DNA from: CAZHMB01 sp964533515 | GTDB lineage: Archaea; Nanobdellota; Nanobdellia; Pacearchaeales; GW2011-AR1 | Length of the DNA: 64,000 nt | NCBI GenBank assembly: GCA_964533515.1 | Contig: CAZHMB010000001.1 | Coordinates: forward strand, 1-64,000 | Direction: 5' to 3' | Part shown: positions 1 to 8,658 of the stretch, one piece after another | How the letters are laid out: the number at the start of each line of letters is the position of its first letter | Position numbering within the stretch: the first letter of the stretch is position 1 | Notes under the pieces: generated by a model | Seen by the model: only the letters and a program-made list of their open reading frames with translations | Told to the model about the DNA's origin: nothing | Databases searched by the model: none | Position numbers and translations under genes: made by a program

Positions 1-27
1 ACGCATTATGTAGTAGACAAATTGAAA

Positions 28-78
28 ATGGCAGACAAAGAAATTAAAAATTTCAAGCCTCCCATTTTAAAAACATAA
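28..78 (+). promoter_or_regulatory. Short leader ORF/motif before uL1
   Basis: A 16-codon ATG frame ends just upstream of the uL1 start. Its peptide core (EIKNFKPPIL) closely resembles short frames before uS19 and uL18. The frame is also open back to base 1, so it may instead be the C-terminal end of an upstream gene, probably uL11 by usual gene order. I therefore call it a leader element only by comparison with the other copies in the window. Confidence 0.4.
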
Positions 79-85
79 AGATAAA

Positions 86-721
86 ATGGTAGACTTAAAA
101 CAAGATTTAAAAAAAGCACTTGAATGTCTGAGAAAAGACAGCAAGGAAAGAAAGTTTGTTCAAACAGTAGATTTAATTGTAAATCTGCAGAAATTCGATT
201 TGAAAAAAGATGCTGTTAACACCGTTGTTAATGTTCCACATAAAATAAAAGATAAGAAAGTTGCGGGTTTTTTGGAAAGTTCTTCGACTAAAGTGGATAC
301 TATTCTTCCTAGTGAGTTTGATAAATTTAAAGATAAAAAAGTTTTGAAAAATTTGGTTAAGAAATATGATTTCTTTGTTGCACAAGCGAGTTTAATGCCA
401 AAGATTGCTACTACTTTTGGACGTGTCCTTGGGCCTGCAGGAAAAATGCCTAGCCCACAACTTGGAATTGTTCCAAATCCCGAAGATAAAATAATGGAAA
501 ATCTCGTTAAGAAAATAAATTCAAGTATTAAGATTAGAACAAAGGAAGCTAGCGTGAAAACTGCAATTGGGAAAGAAAGCATGTCTGACGAAGAAATAAT
601 AGAAAACGCCATGGCGATTTACAATTCACTCTTGAAAGAGCTTTCAAAAGATAAAGATAACATAAAAAATGTTGAAATTAAATTCACAATGACTAAACCT
701 CAAAAAATAAGTGTAAGATAA
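86..721 (+). CDS. rpl1: Large ribosomal subunit protein uL1
   Basis: Ribosomal protein L1, which binds 23S rRNA at the mobile L1 stalk and helps release deacylated tRNA. In many archaea it also represses its own operon. The 211-residue length matches archaeal L1, and the conserved GRVLGPAGKMPSPQ segment lies near residues 112-125. It is followed after one base by uL10 and then the P1/L12 gene, the standard archaeal L11-L1-L10-L12 order, so uL11 probably lies just left of the window. The ATG at 86 sits in the TAAAATG context typical of this genome's operons. Confidence 0.97.
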   Translation: MVDLKQDLKKALECLRKDSKERKFVQTVDLIVNLQKFDLKKDAVNTVVNVPHKIKDKKVAGFLESSSTKVDTILPSEFDKFKDKKVLKNLVKKYDFFVAQASLMPKIATTFGRVLGPAGKMPSPQLGIVPNPEDKIMENLVKKINSSIKIRTKEASVKTAIGKESMSDEEIIENAMAIYNSLLKELSKDKDNIKNVEIKFTMTKPQKISVR

Positions 722-722
722 A

Positions 723-1703
723 ATGACCGAAGAAAAACCAAAAGAAAAAGTTGAAGAGAAAATTGATGAACACAGAGAAAAGGCTATTCCTGGAAAGAAA
801 AAAAGGATGGTCGAAAACTTGCAAGAGCTTATAGATAATAAAAGAACAATTTTGATCGCTTCAATAAAGAATCTTCCTGCTAAGCAGTTTCAGGATATTT
901 CTAAGATGTTGAGGGGCCAAGCAGAAGTTAGAGTCCCTAAGAAAAGTTTGATTTTTCGAGCAATAGAAAATTCATCGAATAAAGAGGTTAAAGAACTTGA
1001 AAAATATTTTGATGACAGCGTTGCTATTTTGTTCTCTGATACTGAAGCTTTTGATCTTGCAGCAGACTTAATTAAAAATAAGACTTCTGCCAAAGCAAAA
1101 CCTGGACAAGAAGCCCCTGAAGATATTGTTATAAAAGCGGGGCCGACAGATTTAGTCCCGGGTCCGGCAATTTCAGAACTTGGGGCTGTGGGTATCCCAA
1201 TTGAAATAAAAGAAGGGAAAATTAATATTAAAGAAGATAAAACAATTGTTAAGCAAGGAGAAGCCATAAAACAAGAGGCTGCAGATATTATGTCAAAACT
1301 GGATATCAAACCTTTTTCAATTGGTTTTGTTCCGTTGTGTGCATTTGACACTAAAGAAAAGAAACTTTACGGCGAGATAAATATCGATCCTGAAGGAACC
1401 CTTGAAAAGTTAAAAGAAGCTCATGGTAGGGCTTTGCCTTTCGCGGTGGAGAGAGGTTATGCAACAGAAGATACTATCAAACTTTTATTACAAAAAGCAG
1501 AGAGACATGCCAAAGGAATTGAAAGCATCTCTGGCAAGAAAGAAGAAGTTGTTGAAGAAAAAAAGGAAGATGCTGAAGAAGAAAAAGCAGAGGAAGAAAA
1601 GGGCGGGGGAAAAGTTGAAGAATCTCCAGCTGAAGAGAAACCTGCTGAAGAAGAAAAGAAAGAAGATCAAACTCCTGAAGATAAATCGGGGGAGGAAAAA
1701 TAA
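723..1703 (+). CDS. rpl10: Large ribosomal subunit protein uL10 (P0)
   Basis: Stalk base protein P0/L10, which anchors dimers of P1/L12 to the ribosome for translation-factor binding. The 326-residue protein has the usual N-terminal rRNA-binding domain (RVPKKSLIFRAIENS region), the archaeal insertion (GPTDLVPGPAISELGA region) and helical P1-binding segments. It ends in about 60 residues that are almost all Glu/Lys with some Ala/Pro. It lies one base after uL1 and two bases before P1. The tail resembles the acidic tail of archaeal P0, but I do not see the usual terminal GLxxLFG motif, which appears on the P1 protein instead. Confidence 0.96.
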   Translation: MTEEKPKEKVEEKIDEHREKAIPGKKKRMVENLQELIDNKRTILIASIKNLPAKQFQDISKMLRGQAEVRVPKKSLIFRAIENSSNKEVKELEKYFDDSVAILFSDTEAFDLAADLIKNKTSAKAKPGQEAPEDIVIKAGPTDLVPGPAISELGAVGIPIEIKEGKINIKEDKTIVKQGEAIKQEAADIMSKLDIKPFSIGFVPLCAFDTKEKKLYGEINIDPEGTLEKLKEAHGRALPFAVERGYATEDTIKLLLQKAERHAKGIESISGKKEEVVEEKKEDAEEEKAEEEKGGGKVEESPAEEKPAEEEKKEDQTPEDKSGEEK

Positions 1704-1705
1704 AT

Positions 1706-2002
1706 ATGGAAAACATATACAGCGCTTTGCTCTTGCATAAAGCAGGCAAAGAAATAAATGAAGACAATTTGAAAAAGGTTGTTGTGGCTGCTGGTGCCGA
1801 GGCTGATGATTCGAAAATCAAGTCTCTTGTTGCCAGCCTGAAAGGTGTTGATATAGCGAAGGAACTCGAAAATGCGAGCTTGGCTGTTGCTGCGCCGGCT
1901 TCTAGTGGTGCTGAAGGCGGAGAAGAAAAACCTGCAAAAGCCCCAAAAGAAGAAAAGAAAGAAGAAGCCGCAGCTGAAGGATTGTCTGCTCTGTTTGGAT
2001 AA
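1706..2002 (+). CDS. rpl12: Large ribosomal subunit protein P1 (archaeal L12)
   Basis: Acidic stalk protein P1/aL12 (98 residues), the flexible arm that recruits aEF1A and aEF2. The N-terminal helical dimerisation half (MENIYSALLLHKAGKEI) is followed by an Ala/Gly/Glu hinge. The C-terminal factor-binding motif is GLSALFG, where most archaea have GLGALFG. A purine-rich GGAGG run about ten bases upstream of the ATG is a good ribosome-binding site. It is the last gene of the stalk operon. Confidence 0.95.
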   Translation: MENIYSALLLHKAGKEINEDNLKKVVVAAGAEADDSKIKSLVASLKGVDIAKELENASLAVAAPASSGAEGGEEKPAKAPKEEKKEEAAAEGLSALFG

Positions 2003-2088
2003 ATTTACATTTAATTTTTAATCCAGATAACAGACAATTCTTGACTCTAGTTGGAACTAAGAAGACGATAGAAGAATTCTAGAACAAT

Positions 2089-2100
2089 AAACTTTATAAC
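2089..2100 (+). promoter_or_regulatory. TATA-box promoter of the XPD-like helicase gene
   Basis: A TTTATAA element lies about 24 bases upstream of the helicase ATG. That spacing implies a leaderless or nearly leaderless transcript. The 120-base gap after the P1 gene holds no other feature I can identify. Confidence 0.55.
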
Positions 2101-2122
2101 AAGCCTAGGTTTTTCCTAATCC

Positions 2123-4075
2123 ATGGCATGGTCATTATACGGCAAAGAGGGAAAGTTTCTCGAACCTTTGAAATTTAGCAATGGAAAAACACAAGAAGAT
2201 GTTGTGAATGAAGTTCTTTCAAAAATAAAAGAGGGCAAAAAAATAATCTTTATCCACGGTGTTTGCGGAACAGGGAAATCTGGAATAGCTTTGAATATTG
2301 CTAAAGAACTTGGAAAGTCAAGCGTTGTTGTTCCTGGGAAAAATCTGCAAGCGCAATACAAGGCGGATTATGAATTGAATAAATATCTTCTGAAGAAAGA
2401 TGGGAAAGAAAAATTAAAGATCAGTGTGATGACTGGAAGGAAGAATCACAAGTGCAAATTTCTTGAAGATAGAAACAGAGTTCCATATTATCGGCCGAAA
2501 GAGAAAAAAGAAATTGATAGTAAATTAAATAACATTTTTGAGGGAGTGAAAAAGAATTTTCAAAAATCTGGACAAGAAGAAGAAGATTTGACAGCAAATA
2601 ATTATCTTCTTCCATGTAAAATAGAAATCAAAAAGAGAAATATTCAAAAAATAAGAGAGTACATTCGACAAAATCTGAATGTTGATATAAAAAACTTTTC
2701 TGCAATTCAAGATGTAAAAAGGGCGAGTATTGCCGCGGCGTGTCCTTATTGGTCTCCGATTCTTCCCGAGAAATATGATTTAAAAAATTTTGCGGAGGAT
2801 AAAAAGATTTTTTATCGAGGCCTCGGAAATGAAAAATTTATTCTCAACCAAGGAAAACCTGGCTGTGAATTTTATGAGCAATACCTCTCATATGTTAATT
2901 CAGACGTTATAGTTTTTAATTCATTGAAATACAAACTTGAAAGTATTCTGGGAAGGAAACCTTTAACGGAAGCAGAGATTATAGATGAATGCGACGAATT
3001 TTTAGACAGCTTTTCAAATCAAAAAAATATCAATATAAACAAATTACAAAATTCTTTGATAAATGCCTTTGGGTATAGCGATGAATCTGAATTGATTATT
3101 GATGAAATGTTGAAGATTATCAAACATCTGAAAATGGGTCCGCGGATGGATTCACTTGCTGAAAGAGAGGAAATAATTGAATTGAGAAAAACAAGTATCT
3201 ATGATTTGTTTAAATTGATTTTGAAAAATCCAGAAATATTAGATGAAATTGATCCTGAAAGTTATTTATTTGATTTTGAAGAAACAGCGAAGATGTTCGA
3301 AGAATTCTTAGAAGAAAGTTATGTTACTGTAATGAAAAAAGAAGATCTCTATCTTGTTAGTGTTGTGACTACAAATCTCGCCAAGAGATTTCAGGACATG
3401 ATAAATAAAAATAAAGTTGTTATCCTGATGTCTGGGACCTTGCATTCTGAGGAAGTTTTGAAAGATGTTTTTGGTTTGGATAAATTTGATATTGTTGATG
3501 CTGAAGTTGAGACTCCCGGGGATATTGAAATTTTAAGGACGGGTCTAGAAAAAGATTGCAAGTATTCAAATTTCTCAAGAGGAAACCATACCCGAGGAGA
3601 TTATCTTAAAGCGCTTGATGCTTGTTTAGAAACGGCACCCAAGCCAACTTTGGTCCACGTCAATAGTTTTGGCGATTTGCCTAGCGAGGAGGAAAAATCT
3701 CAATTGAATTTAGATAATCTTATTTCAAGAGACGAACTTAGAGAAGAACAAAAAGCAGATAATACTGGGAAAGAAGTTGAAAAATTTAAATCTGGAATTC
3801 GGGATGTTTTGTTTTCAACTCGGGCATCTAGAGGAATGGATTTTCCTGGAGAACAATGCAATAGTATAGTCTTTACGAAGTATCCAAATCCGGATGTTAA
3901 AGATGCCTTTTGGAAAATACTTCATAAAACTCACCCTGGACAATATTGGGAATTTTATAGGGACAAAGCTCGTAGAGAATTGTTGCAGAAATTATATCGT
4001 GGTTTGAGGTTTAAAGAGGATAAAGTTAAAGTGTTGAGCCCAGATTGTAGAGTTTTGGATGGGTTGGAAGGGTAA
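2123..4075 (+). CDS. XPD/Rad3-family Fe-S DNA helicase
   Basis: Superfamily 2 DNA helicase of the XPD/Rad3/DinG group, expected to unwind DNA 5' to 3' during repair. The Walker A motif HGVCGTGKS is at residues 45-53. The Walker B box is DECD (288-291), in place of the DEAH of human XPD. A late helicase motif (TRASRGMDF) lies near residue 570. Four cysteines at about 111, 165, 207 and 248 are placed like the Fe-S cluster ligands of XPD. At 650 residues it is of typical archaeal XPD size. A TATA box about 24 bases upstream supports the start. It could equally be labelled DinG-like. Confidence 0.85.
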   Translation: MAWSLYGKEGKFLEPLKFSNGKTQEDVVNEVLSKIKEGKKIIFIHGVCGTGKSGIALNIAKELGKSSVVVPGKNLQAQYKADYELNKYLLKKDGKEKLKISVMTGRKNHKCKFLEDRNRVPYYRPKEKKEIDSKLNNIFEGVKKNFQKSGQEEEDLTANNYLLPCKIEIKKRNIQKIREYIRQNLNVDIKNFSAIQDVKRASIAAACPYWSPILPEKYDLKNFAEDKKIFYRGLGNEKFILNQGKPGCEFYEQYLSYVNSDVIVFNSLKYKLESILGRKPLTEAEIIDECDEFLDSFSNQKNININKLQNSLINAFGYSDESELIIDEMLKIIKHLKMGPRMDSLAEREEIIELRKTSIYDLFKLILKNPEILDEIDPESYLFDFEETAKMFEEFLEESYVTVMKKEDLYLVSVVTTNLAKRFQDMINKNKVVILMSGTLHSEEVLKDVFGLDKFDIVDAEVETPGDIEILRTGLEKDCKYSNFSRGNHTRGDYLKALDACLETAPKPTLVHVNSFGDLPSEEEKSQLNLDNLISRDELREEQKADNTGKEVEKFKSGIRDVLFSTRASRGMDFPGEQCNSIVFTKYPNPDVKDAFWKILHKTHPGQYWEFYRDKARRELLQKLYRGLRFKEDKVKVLSPDCRVLDGLEG

Positions 4076-4123
4076 AAGCTATAACAAATAATTTTAAAAA
4101 GAGTTTTAATTTAACATTTCTAT

Positions 4124-4204
4124 GCCGCCATCGCATAATGGTATTGCATCCGGCTTGAGACCGGAGCCCTTCGGGGCGTCCCCGTTCGATTCGGGGTGGC
4201 GGCG
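4124..4204 (+). tRNA. tRNA-Ser(TGA)
   Basis: The cloverleaf is complete. A 7-bp acceptor stem (GCCGCCA/TGGCGGC) carries discriminator G. The anticodon stem TCCGG/CCGGA encloses loop CTTGAGA with anticodon TGA at 4156-4158. The long class II variable arm (GCCC TTCG GGGC) identifies a serine tRNA. The T arm is CCCCG-TTCGATT-CGGGG. No intron and no encoded CCA are present. Confidence 0.95.
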
Positions 4205-4236
4205 TTTTATGGGATTTTTAATCCCATAAAATTCTT
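4205..4236 (+). terminator. Hairpin terminator after tRNA-Ser
   Basis: A perfect 12-bp stem (4205-4216 with 4220-4231) and 3-base TTT loop start immediately after the tRNA discriminator base. A T-rich tract follows. This fits a transcription terminator or 3'-processing structure for the tRNA. Confidence 0.6.
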
Positions 4237-4241
4237 TTTCC

Positions 4242-4338
4242 GAATCGAACTTCGATTCCGAGCAAGTTCACGAAATTATATTCCGAAGGTTAATCTAAGA
4301 AAATTTGAGTGAGCTTGGAAGATTAGGTGGCGGCGTTT
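4242..4338 (+). repeat. tRNA-associated element: intron-like segment plus copy of tRNA-Ser 3' end
   Basis: This gap segment opens with a small hairpin (GAATCG/CGATTC, 4242-4258). It continues with 59 bases (4260-4318) whose two ends, GAGCAAGTTC and GAGTGAGCTTGG, match the two ends of the tRNA-Gln intron at 46277-46338. It finishes with an exact 13-bp copy (4326-4338) of the last bases of tRNA-Ser and flank (4195-4207). A TAATCT/AGATTA stem brackets the last part. No protein frame fits. Its nature is unknown. Confidence 0.45.
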
Positions 4339-4386
4339 GAACTAAGATTTAGATATTTTATCTTGCTCAAAAAAATTTTAGAAATA

Positions 4387-4653
4387 TCAACCAAAAAACC
4401 TTTTCCACCAGGGGCTTTTGATTTGAATAGGATTGTCGTTTTCGTCAATAATTTCGTATTTTATCTTTGGTTTTTCTTTTAAAACGGGGGCTTTTGCAGC
4501 AAGTTCTTTTTGGGCCTGTTCAAGAGACCTTTCCACTGTAGTTTTTACATATCCTTGGGACATTAATGAATATTTCAAAGCATCCGGAGTGTATCCCTTT
4601 TTCAAGTTTTTTTTAAAATATTCTACTATGTGTTTCCTGTAACTTTCAACCAT
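4387..4653 (-). CDS. Small protein of unknown function
   Basis: An 88-residue protein with an amphipathic helical N-terminal half (HIVEYFKKNLKKGYTPDALK, then a second helix) of a style common in DPANN small proteins. The C-terminal part is basic and aromatic and ends SPWWKRFFG. No signal peptide or membrane helix is visible. It lies downstream of nothing obvious and is transcribed in the same direction as the AMP phosphorylase pair behind it. I do not recognise a family with confidence. Confidence 0.6.
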   Translation of the reverse strand: MVESYRKHIVEYFKKNLKKGYTPDALKYSLMSQGYVKTTVERSLEQAQKELAAKAPVLKEKPKIKYEIIDENDNPIQIKSPWWKRFFG

Positions 4654-4703
4654 CTAATTTCAAAGAAAAAGGAGTTTAAATAGATTATTGGGATTGAGAA
4701 CAA

Positions 4704-6191
4704 TTATTTCATTTCAAGAGGTTTCTCTTTTTTATAAAACCTAAAAGCATGGTAAAGCCTCGAGTAGGATTCTGCATGGATTGTCAAGAGAGTTTCTCCT
4801 TTCTTGAACTTTTCTCCCACTTTTTTATTTAAATAAACCCCTGCCGTAACATCTGTTGGGGCCCCAGCCATTCGAGCCAATAATGCTAGTTTCTTGTTGT
4901 CAATACGAAAGATTTTCCCTGAAGATTTTGCTGTTATTTTCAATTCGTGTTTTGATTCTTTAATTCTGTTCAAATTTCCTTTCTGTTCTTTTATTATCTC
5001 TTTGAACTTTTCAAATGCTTTTCCAGAATTTAGCATCTCTCTTGCTAATTTTTCTCCGTTTCCTTTTTTCGACTTTCCTGCCAATTCAAAAATTTGTCCT
5101 GAGAGGTAAATAGATTTTTCTCTTAAATCTGCGGGTGCTGAAGAGTCGTTTTGGAATATCTTTAAGATGTCTTTAAGTTCGAGGGTTGGGCCAATGCCTC
5201 TTCCTATGGGGTGTTGGCCATTTGTTAGAACAACTTTTATCTTTTTCTTGAAATGTTTTCCGAGATATCCAAAATCCTTCTTAAGTTCCTTAGCTTCTTT
5301 TAACGAAACCTTTGCGCCTTTTCCATAAGGAATATCAATTAAGATATGTGTTGAACCTACTGCAAGTTTTTTTGACATTATTGAAGCCAAAAGCTGTGAT
5401 TTTGGATCTATGTTCAATGATTTTTCAATCTGTATTAATTTTGTGTCAACCGGAACTAGGCCAAGGCCCCCACCCCAAACCATACACGCAGAAGTTTTGT
5501 TTACAATTTTTTTAAGTTGTTTCAAATTGAAATTGACTTTGGCTATTGCACCAATTACATCTGCAGTTCCTGCCGCAGAAGTTATTGCCCTTGAAGAATT
5601 TTTTGGAAATGTCAAACCCGCAGCTGCACAAATTGCTACAACAAGAGGGGTAGTTCTGTTTCCGGGAACTCCGCCGATTGAATGCTTATCTACGAATGGT
5701 TTTTTCTTTTTATCTAAATTGAGTTTGCCCCCCGATTTAGACATTGCGTCTATAAGATAGATTGTCTCTTTCATAGACATTCCTTTTTGATACATCGCAG
5801 AAATAAATAAGGCCATTTCAGCCTCGGAAACGGCATTCTTTGAAATGTCGTTTATGATTGTCCCGATTTCTTTTTCAGACAAACTCTTTCCATCTAACTT
5901 TTTTAAAATAAACTTTAATGTTTCAGAGAGGGGGGCAAAATTTACTTCCACTTTTTGCCCATTCTTTAAATTGTATCTTTCTTTTATTTCTGAAGAAATT
6001 GCTATCTGGTTTTTCTTAATTAATCCTTCGGAGGTATCAACAACTGTAGAAATCTCTAAAGGCTTTTTTGAAAGTGTTTTTATAAGAACCCTGTCTTTTG
6101 GATGCAGCCCCAACTTGAGGGCGGTTTTATTATCTAACATCACAACTGGAAGGCCCGCGGACCATTTAAGAAATTTTATTTTTAACTTCAT
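4704..6191 (-). CDS. deoA: AMP phosphorylase
   Basis: Archaeal AMP phosphorylase, which releases adenine from AMP with phosphate to give ribose-1,5-bisphosphate, the first step of the archaeal AMP pathway. The 495-residue length includes the roughly 80-residue N-terminal domain that separates archaeal AMP phosphorylases from bacterial thymidine phosphorylases. Family motifs include the phosphate-binding DKHSIGGVPGNRTT, SSRAITSAAGTADV and the GGxLGLVPVDTK segment. The next pathway enzyme, ribose-1,5-bisphosphate isomerase, is at 38870-39703. The start ATG overlaps the stop of the upstream permease gene (ATGA), so the two are probably translationally coupled. Confidence 0.9.
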   Translation of the reverse strand: MKLKIKFLKWSAGLPVVMLDNKTALKLGLHPKDRVLIKTLSKKPLEISTVVDTSEGLIKKNQIAISSEIKERYNLKNGQKVEVNFAPLSETLKFILKKLDGKSLSEKEIGTIINDISKNAVSEAEMALFISAMYQKGMSMKETIYLIDAMSKSGGKLNLDKKKKPFVDKHSIGGVPGNRTTPLVVAICAAAGLTFPKNSSRAITSAAGTADVIGAIAKVNFNLKQLKKIVNKTSACMVWGGGLGLVPVDTKLIQIEKSLNIDPKSQLLASIMSKKLAVGSTHILIDIPYGKGAKVSLKEAKELKKDFGYLGKHFKKKIKVVLTNGQHPIGRGIGPTLELKDILKIFQNDSSAPADLREKSIYLSGQIFELAGKSKKGNGEKLAREMLNSGKAFEKFKEIIKEQKGNLNRIKESKHELKITAKSSGKIFRIDNKKLALLARMAGAPTDVTAGVYLNKKVGEKFKKGETLLTIHAESYSRLYHAFRFYKKEKPLEMK

Positions 6192-7237
6192 CTTATAATT
6201 CTTTCATCTTCAAATCCCAAAAGAATAGAGGGCGTTCTTTTTTTTCTATATAACTCAAGGATGATTAGAAGATAAGCAATTATAAGTGGCCCGAGGATAA
6301 ATCCAAGTATCCCGAATAAGAATAATCCCCCAATCATTCCTATAAGGATCAATGCAGAATGCATGCGAGTTCTTCTTGAAACTATTAGCGGACGGATAAT
6401 ATTGTCTCCAACGGTGGATACTAATCCAAAAAGAGTTAAACCTATGGCTGAAAAGGTATTGCCCGCTATCAAAAGATAGAGTGCTGCTGGAAGCCAAATA
6501 ATCGTTGTCCCTATAACTGGAAAAATTCCTGCGAGACACGCAAGTAAAGTTAATAGTAAAGCATTCGGCACACCGAGAAGGAAAAATCCTGCGCCGACAA
6601 TTAGACCTTGAAGAATACCCACGATGACCTGGCCATAAATAACTGAGGTCGTTATTCCCTTTGTATATTCAAAAAACTTTTTTTCTACATCTCTTGAAAA
6701 GGGAATAGTGCTTCTAACATAAAGTAAAAGCTCTTCTTGATCTCTTAGCGTGAAAAAGAAAGTGAAAGCAATCACTACAATTTGTAAAAATAGGGTTGGA
6801 AAGTTTAGGATTATATTTGAAAAAAAGTTGGACGCGGTATTCGCTATACGGGAAATAAACGAAGAGATTATATTTCCTACTTCTCCTGAAAATTCTTCTG
6901 AAGCGAACAGATTGGGAAAGACATTCTTCAAAGGTGTTATCAAATCCAACTGTTGAGAGGTTTGATAAATCTTGAAAGATTGCTGTATTAATATCGGTGT
7001 GAAAAACCAGATTGGAAGAAGGATTAACAATACTAGGATAACAGAAATTATACTTGCAGAAACCGTTCTCGAACCAATCAACCTATTGAGCCAATTGTAG
7101 AGCGGTGTGAAAATAAAAGCCAGGATAATTCCTGTGACTATAGAGATAAGAATTGGTCTTAGAAGAAGGAAAAGAAGAACAACCAAGACTGCAAAGATTG
7201 CTACTATAGTTATTTTTTTTATGTCTAAATCTTCCAT
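6188..7237 (-). CDS. AI-2E family transporter (PerM-like permease)
   Basis: A 349-residue membrane protein of the AI-2E/UPF0118 family. It has two N-terminal hydrophobic segments, a central soluble stretch with amphipathic helices, and about five further membrane helices that include glycine-rich and GPLIIAYLL-type family segments. Members export small molecules or act as ion antiporters; the substrate here cannot be read from sequence. Its stop overlaps the AMP phosphorylase start by four bases, which suggests co-expression but not necessarily a shared pathway. Confidence 0.85.
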   Translation of the reverse strand: MEDLDIKKITIVAIFAVLVVLLFLLLRPILISIVTGIILAFIFTPLYNWLNRLIGSRTVSASIISVILVLLILLPIWFFTPILIQQSFKIYQTSQQLDLITPLKNVFPNLFASEEFSGEVGNIISSFISRIANTASNFFSNIILNFPTLFLQIVVIAFTFFFTLRDQEELLLYVRSTIPFSRDVEKKFFEYTKGITTSVIYGQVIVGILQGLIVGAGFFLLGVPNALLLTLLACLAGIFPVIGTTIIWLPAALYLLIAGNTFSAIGLTLFGLVSTVGDNIIRPLIVSRRTRMHSALILIGMIGGLFLFGILGFILGPLIIAYLLIILELYRKKRTPSILLGFEDERIIR

Positions 7238-7330
7238 TTTCTTCCTCTTTTAAATTAAAGTTTAATAGAATTTATAAATGTTTGCTGGAAGAAAAGTAAA
7301 AGAAAAAGGGAAAATAAAGGGAAAATAAAA

Positions 7331-7795
7331 TTAATTGAAGTAACTTTTAGCAGATTCGTTGAACCATAGGTACCAACCAATTAATCCGCTTACTACTAAA
7401 TTTATCACAGAACTGAATTCTCCTGAAATTAAATTGGCTAATGCTGAAACAAATCCGATTACTGAAAAGATTATCACGATTATTCTCGCCCAGCTCTGTG
7501 CTTTCCATAAACCTCTTGCTATGAAGAAATCAAGAACTGCCATTGCCACCAAGAAAATTCCCACCATCACTAGTATAGCTAAACCTGCTCCTACGGGCAA
7601 AGTTAATGGAATCTGTGCAACGCTTTCTAGATAAGTCATAACCGCCGGCCCAATCACAATCATCAACAAACCTGAGATAACTGCTATCGCTGCTCCGATG
7701 TAATATAGAACAGAAATAACTTTAACGCCTGTTGGCGGTTCTTTAGAAGCTACCGAAACAGATTTTGTTTTGCTTTTTGCTTTTTGTTTTGCCAT
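7331..7795 (-). CDS. Four-helix membrane protein of unknown function
   Basis: About 154 residues: a basic N-terminus (MAKQKAKSKTKS) followed by four hydrophobic helices (starting near VISVLYYIGAAIAVISGLLM and ending GLIGWYLWF). I chose the ATG at 7795 over the in-frame GTG at 7801. A perfect Shine-Dalgarno GGAGGTG sits three to four bases upstream, and the GTG is part of that site. Such strong sites are uncommon in this window. The arrangement resembles DUF-type small membrane proteins; function unknown. Confidence 0.75.
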   Translation of the reverse strand: MAKQKAKSKTKSVSVASKEPPTGVKVISVLYYIGAAIAVISGLLMIVIGPAVMTYLESVAQIPLTLPVGAGLAILVMVGIFLVAMAVLDFFIARGLWKAQSWARIIVIIFSVIGFVSALANLISGEFSSVINLVVSGLIGWYLWFNESAKSYFN

Positions 7796-7854
7796 TCTCA
7801 CCTCCTTTCATCAAACAGACTTGCAAGGACAAGAATGTTTTTAAGTGTTTTGGA

Positions 7855-8628
7855 TTAAACGCTTGTTAAACTTGTTTGTTCAAATTTTGGACATGCAGAA
7901 ATTGCTGGGTGTAAGTCTCTACGCTCTTTTATTAAACCTTTAAAAGTTGATAGGGCCTGTTTTGGAGTGTTATTTGTTTCACTTAAATGTGCAAGAGAAA
8001 TTTTTTTTAATTTACTTCTTGCGTGTTCTAAAACAGATATTCCTGAATGGAAATTTGAAAGGTGGCCTTCGTCTGAAAAGATTCTTTTCTTCAAGAAAAA
8101 AGGATATGGGCCATTTTGAAGCATGTCGATATCGTGATTTGCCTCTATGATTAGAGAATCGCAATCAGAAATGCTGTCTATTACGTTTTTGCAATTTTTT
8201 CCGATGTCTGTAACGATCGAAAGTTTTTTTGAATTTTGAATTTTGAAAGAAACAGGGTCTTCAACATCATGAGATTTTGAAAAGGCTTCTATTTCCATTC
8301 CACCCAACTTCAAAGTCTCGTTGTTTTTTATTGGATTAATTAAATCTTCTTGTGAGCACAAGGGATAATTTCTTATTGTTCCTCTTGTTGCGAATATTGG
8401 GATTTGTAATTTTCTTGCTAAGACATCTGCTCCCGAGGTGTGGTCTGCGTGTTCATGTGTTATGAAAATTCCTTTTATGTTTTCTGGTTTTTGTTTTAAC
8501 AAAGAAAGTTTTTCGCAAACTTGTTTGCATGAAATTCCACAGTCGACCAAGATTGAAGAATTGTTTTTCGAGTTCGAAACATAGAAACAATTTCCTGCGC
8601 TGCTTGAGGATAATGATGAGAATTTCAT
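7855..8628 (-). CDS. Metallo-beta-lactamase-fold hydrolase (YycJ-like)
   Basis: A 257-residue protein of the metallo-beta-lactamase superfamily, YycJ/WalJ-like branch. The N-terminus has the family signature SLSSSSAGNCFYV and a DCGIS strand. The metal-binding motif THEHADHTSG follows near residue 57, with later ligands in the VTDIG and EANHD segments. Relatives are probable exonucleases or phosphodiesterases. It lies downstream of the TrmB gene on the same strand, with a 30-base gap that may allow co-transcription. Confidence 0.85.
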   Translation of the reverse strand: MKFSSLSSSSAGNCFYVSNSKNNSSILVDCGISCKQVCEKLSLLKQKPENIKGIFITHEHADHTSGADVLARKLQIPIFATRGTIRNYPLCSQEDLINPIKNNETLKLGGMEIEAFSKSHDVEDPVSFKIQNSKKLSIVTDIGKNCKNVIDSISDCDSLIIEANHDIDMLQNGPYPFFLKKRIFSDEGHLSNFHSGISVLEHARSKLKKISLAHLSETNNTPKQALSTFKGLIKERRDLHPAISACPKFEQTSLTSV

Positions 8629-8658
8629 TCTTTGATTTAGTTAGAGGAGTTTATAAAA

